Positions 63,421-64,000 of a stretch of DNA of 64,000 nucleotides are shown here, piece by piece. Below the pieces are notes generated by a model. The model saw only the letters and a list, made by a program, of their open reading frames with translations. It searched no databases and was not told the DNA's origin. The translations under genes were made by a program, and so were the position numbers. Source of the stretch: Stereocaulon alpinum (lineage: Eukaryota; Ascomycota; Lecanoromycetes; Lecanorales; Stereocaulaceae); assembly GCA_018257865.1 (NCBI GenBank), contig JAEUBA010000052.1, forward strand, positions 171,524 through 235,523, written 5' to 3'. How positions within the stretch are numbered: the stretch's first letter is position 1; each line of letters starts with the position of its first letter.

Positions 63421-64000
63421 TATCGCGCTTTCCTAAAAGATTATGTTATTAGCCTTATAGCTAGTTTTGCGCTATTAGCAGGCCCTAGCCAAATCAGGGT
63501 CTATATCCCATATTAATTGCGGACCCTGAAATCAGCCAAATTAGCAACTTGAGGTAAATAACAGTAGTATCCGCAACCTCAAATTACTATACTAGGTGTC
63601 TATAACGTTAGTATTAATAGTTACTTTACTAAATTAACGTAGCAATCGCGTAATCCTTCTAGAATACGAATTATATACGCTCAGCTAGTATATTAATAAT
63701 ATTAGTAATAGGGAAGTCGTCTAAGTTAGATAGTTTAGATATATCCTCCGCTATAATAGGTTTATTTAAGTTAGATAGTTTAAATATATCCTCCGCTATA
63801 GTAGGTTTATTCGAGTTAGATAGTTTAGACATATCCTCCGCTATAGTAGGTATATTTAAGTCAGATATCTAGATTAGACCCGCAGGCAGTATTATCTAAG
63901 CTATATAATAATTACTTTTATATTATATATTTAATAGCTATATATTCGATTACTAATAGCTTAATTCCGTTAGGCTTCCTCCTACCTAAGCTTTATACTC
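63421..64000. other. Unidentified repeat-like sequence at the window end
   Basis: Begins with TATCGCGCTTTCCTAAAAG, similar to a motif at 50481-50500 and inside the 1.19-kb elements. A pocket at about 63480-63600 keeps CA/TG pairs and contains two perfect 7-bp stems: CAGGGTC/GACCCTG (about 63495-63528) and TTGAGGT/ACCTCAA (about 63549-63582). Then comes a 45-bp minisatellite. I could not assign it to a family; it runs out of the window. Confidence 0.4.
63724..63872 (-). repeat. 45-bp minisatellite with a coding-like minus frame
   Basis: Three 45-bp units start at 63724, 63769 and 63814 (AGTTAGATAGTTTAGATATA...), with a partial fourth at 63859. As 45 is a multiple of three, each unit gives 15 residues. 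The minus strand is open through all units and reads repeats like KPTIAEDISKLSNLN; the plus strand is also open. The units differ by a few C/T and G/A changes. Confidence 0.75.

Noticed and set aside
63724..63872. CRISPR array
   Set aside because: The units are contiguous 45-bp tandem repeats with no unique spacers, in fungal-type DNA.

Overview
The window looks like a piece of a filamentous ascomycete (Pezizomycotina) genome. The evidence is short GT-AG introns with a GCTGAC branch site, a UstYa-type (DUF3328) gene relic, Tad1-like LINEs, chromodomain Ty3/gypsy elements and Helitrons. There is also a very strong repeat-induced point mutation (RIP) signature. The class cannot be fixed from the sequence.

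Layout. Positions 1-3.4 kb have ordinary composition. They carry the 3' end of a MAT2B/RmlD-like NAD(P)-binding protein gene, a frame-damaged UstYa-family relic, and a small secreted cysteine-rich protein gene whose in-frame TAG can be explained by an unrecognised 111-nt intron. From about 3.6 kb to the end (60 kb) the sequence is one nest of transposons. In it CA and TG dinucleotides are almost gone (CA>TA, TG>TA) while CG survives. Gln and Trp codons have become stops, so no long frame is left, but domain motifs can still be read through the stops.

The nest can be taken apart using LTR pairs, target-site duplications (TSDs) and empty-site comparisons. It holds a Helitron 3' remnant (3613-4784); a Ty1/copia family (132-bp LTRs) as one full copy (4785-10690), one inverted partial copy (10691-20361) and one forward partial copy (20362-44803); two Helitrons inserted without TSD into the last copia copy (A 23062-31464, B 32352-44561); and a chromovirus inside Helitron B (37056-43095, 222-bp LTRs, TSD GGAAA). 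It continues with a Plavaka/KDZ-like DNA transposon (44804 to about 50480), a second chromovirus (50589-61651, 366-bp LTRs, TSD CTCCC) inserted in an older gypsy relic, a Helitron 5' fragment (62061-63420) and an unidentified tail with a 45-bp minisatellite. Two LINE copies (10892-16337, 53831-58277) and four copies of a 1.19-kb non-autonomous element are scattered through these hosts with 12-14 bp TSDs. The 1.19-kb element shares its last ~60 bp and its tetranucleotide tail with the LINE and has a compact foldable 5' end.

The relative order of insertion can be read from the nesting, and the copies differ in how heavily they are mutated. The most interesting items are the LINE-parasitic 1.19-kb family, the precisely bounded Helitrons, an antisense frame in the 3' part of one chromovirus, and the secreted-protein gene beside the RIP boundary. 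I found no tRNA, rRNA or CRISPR and no intact transposon protein.
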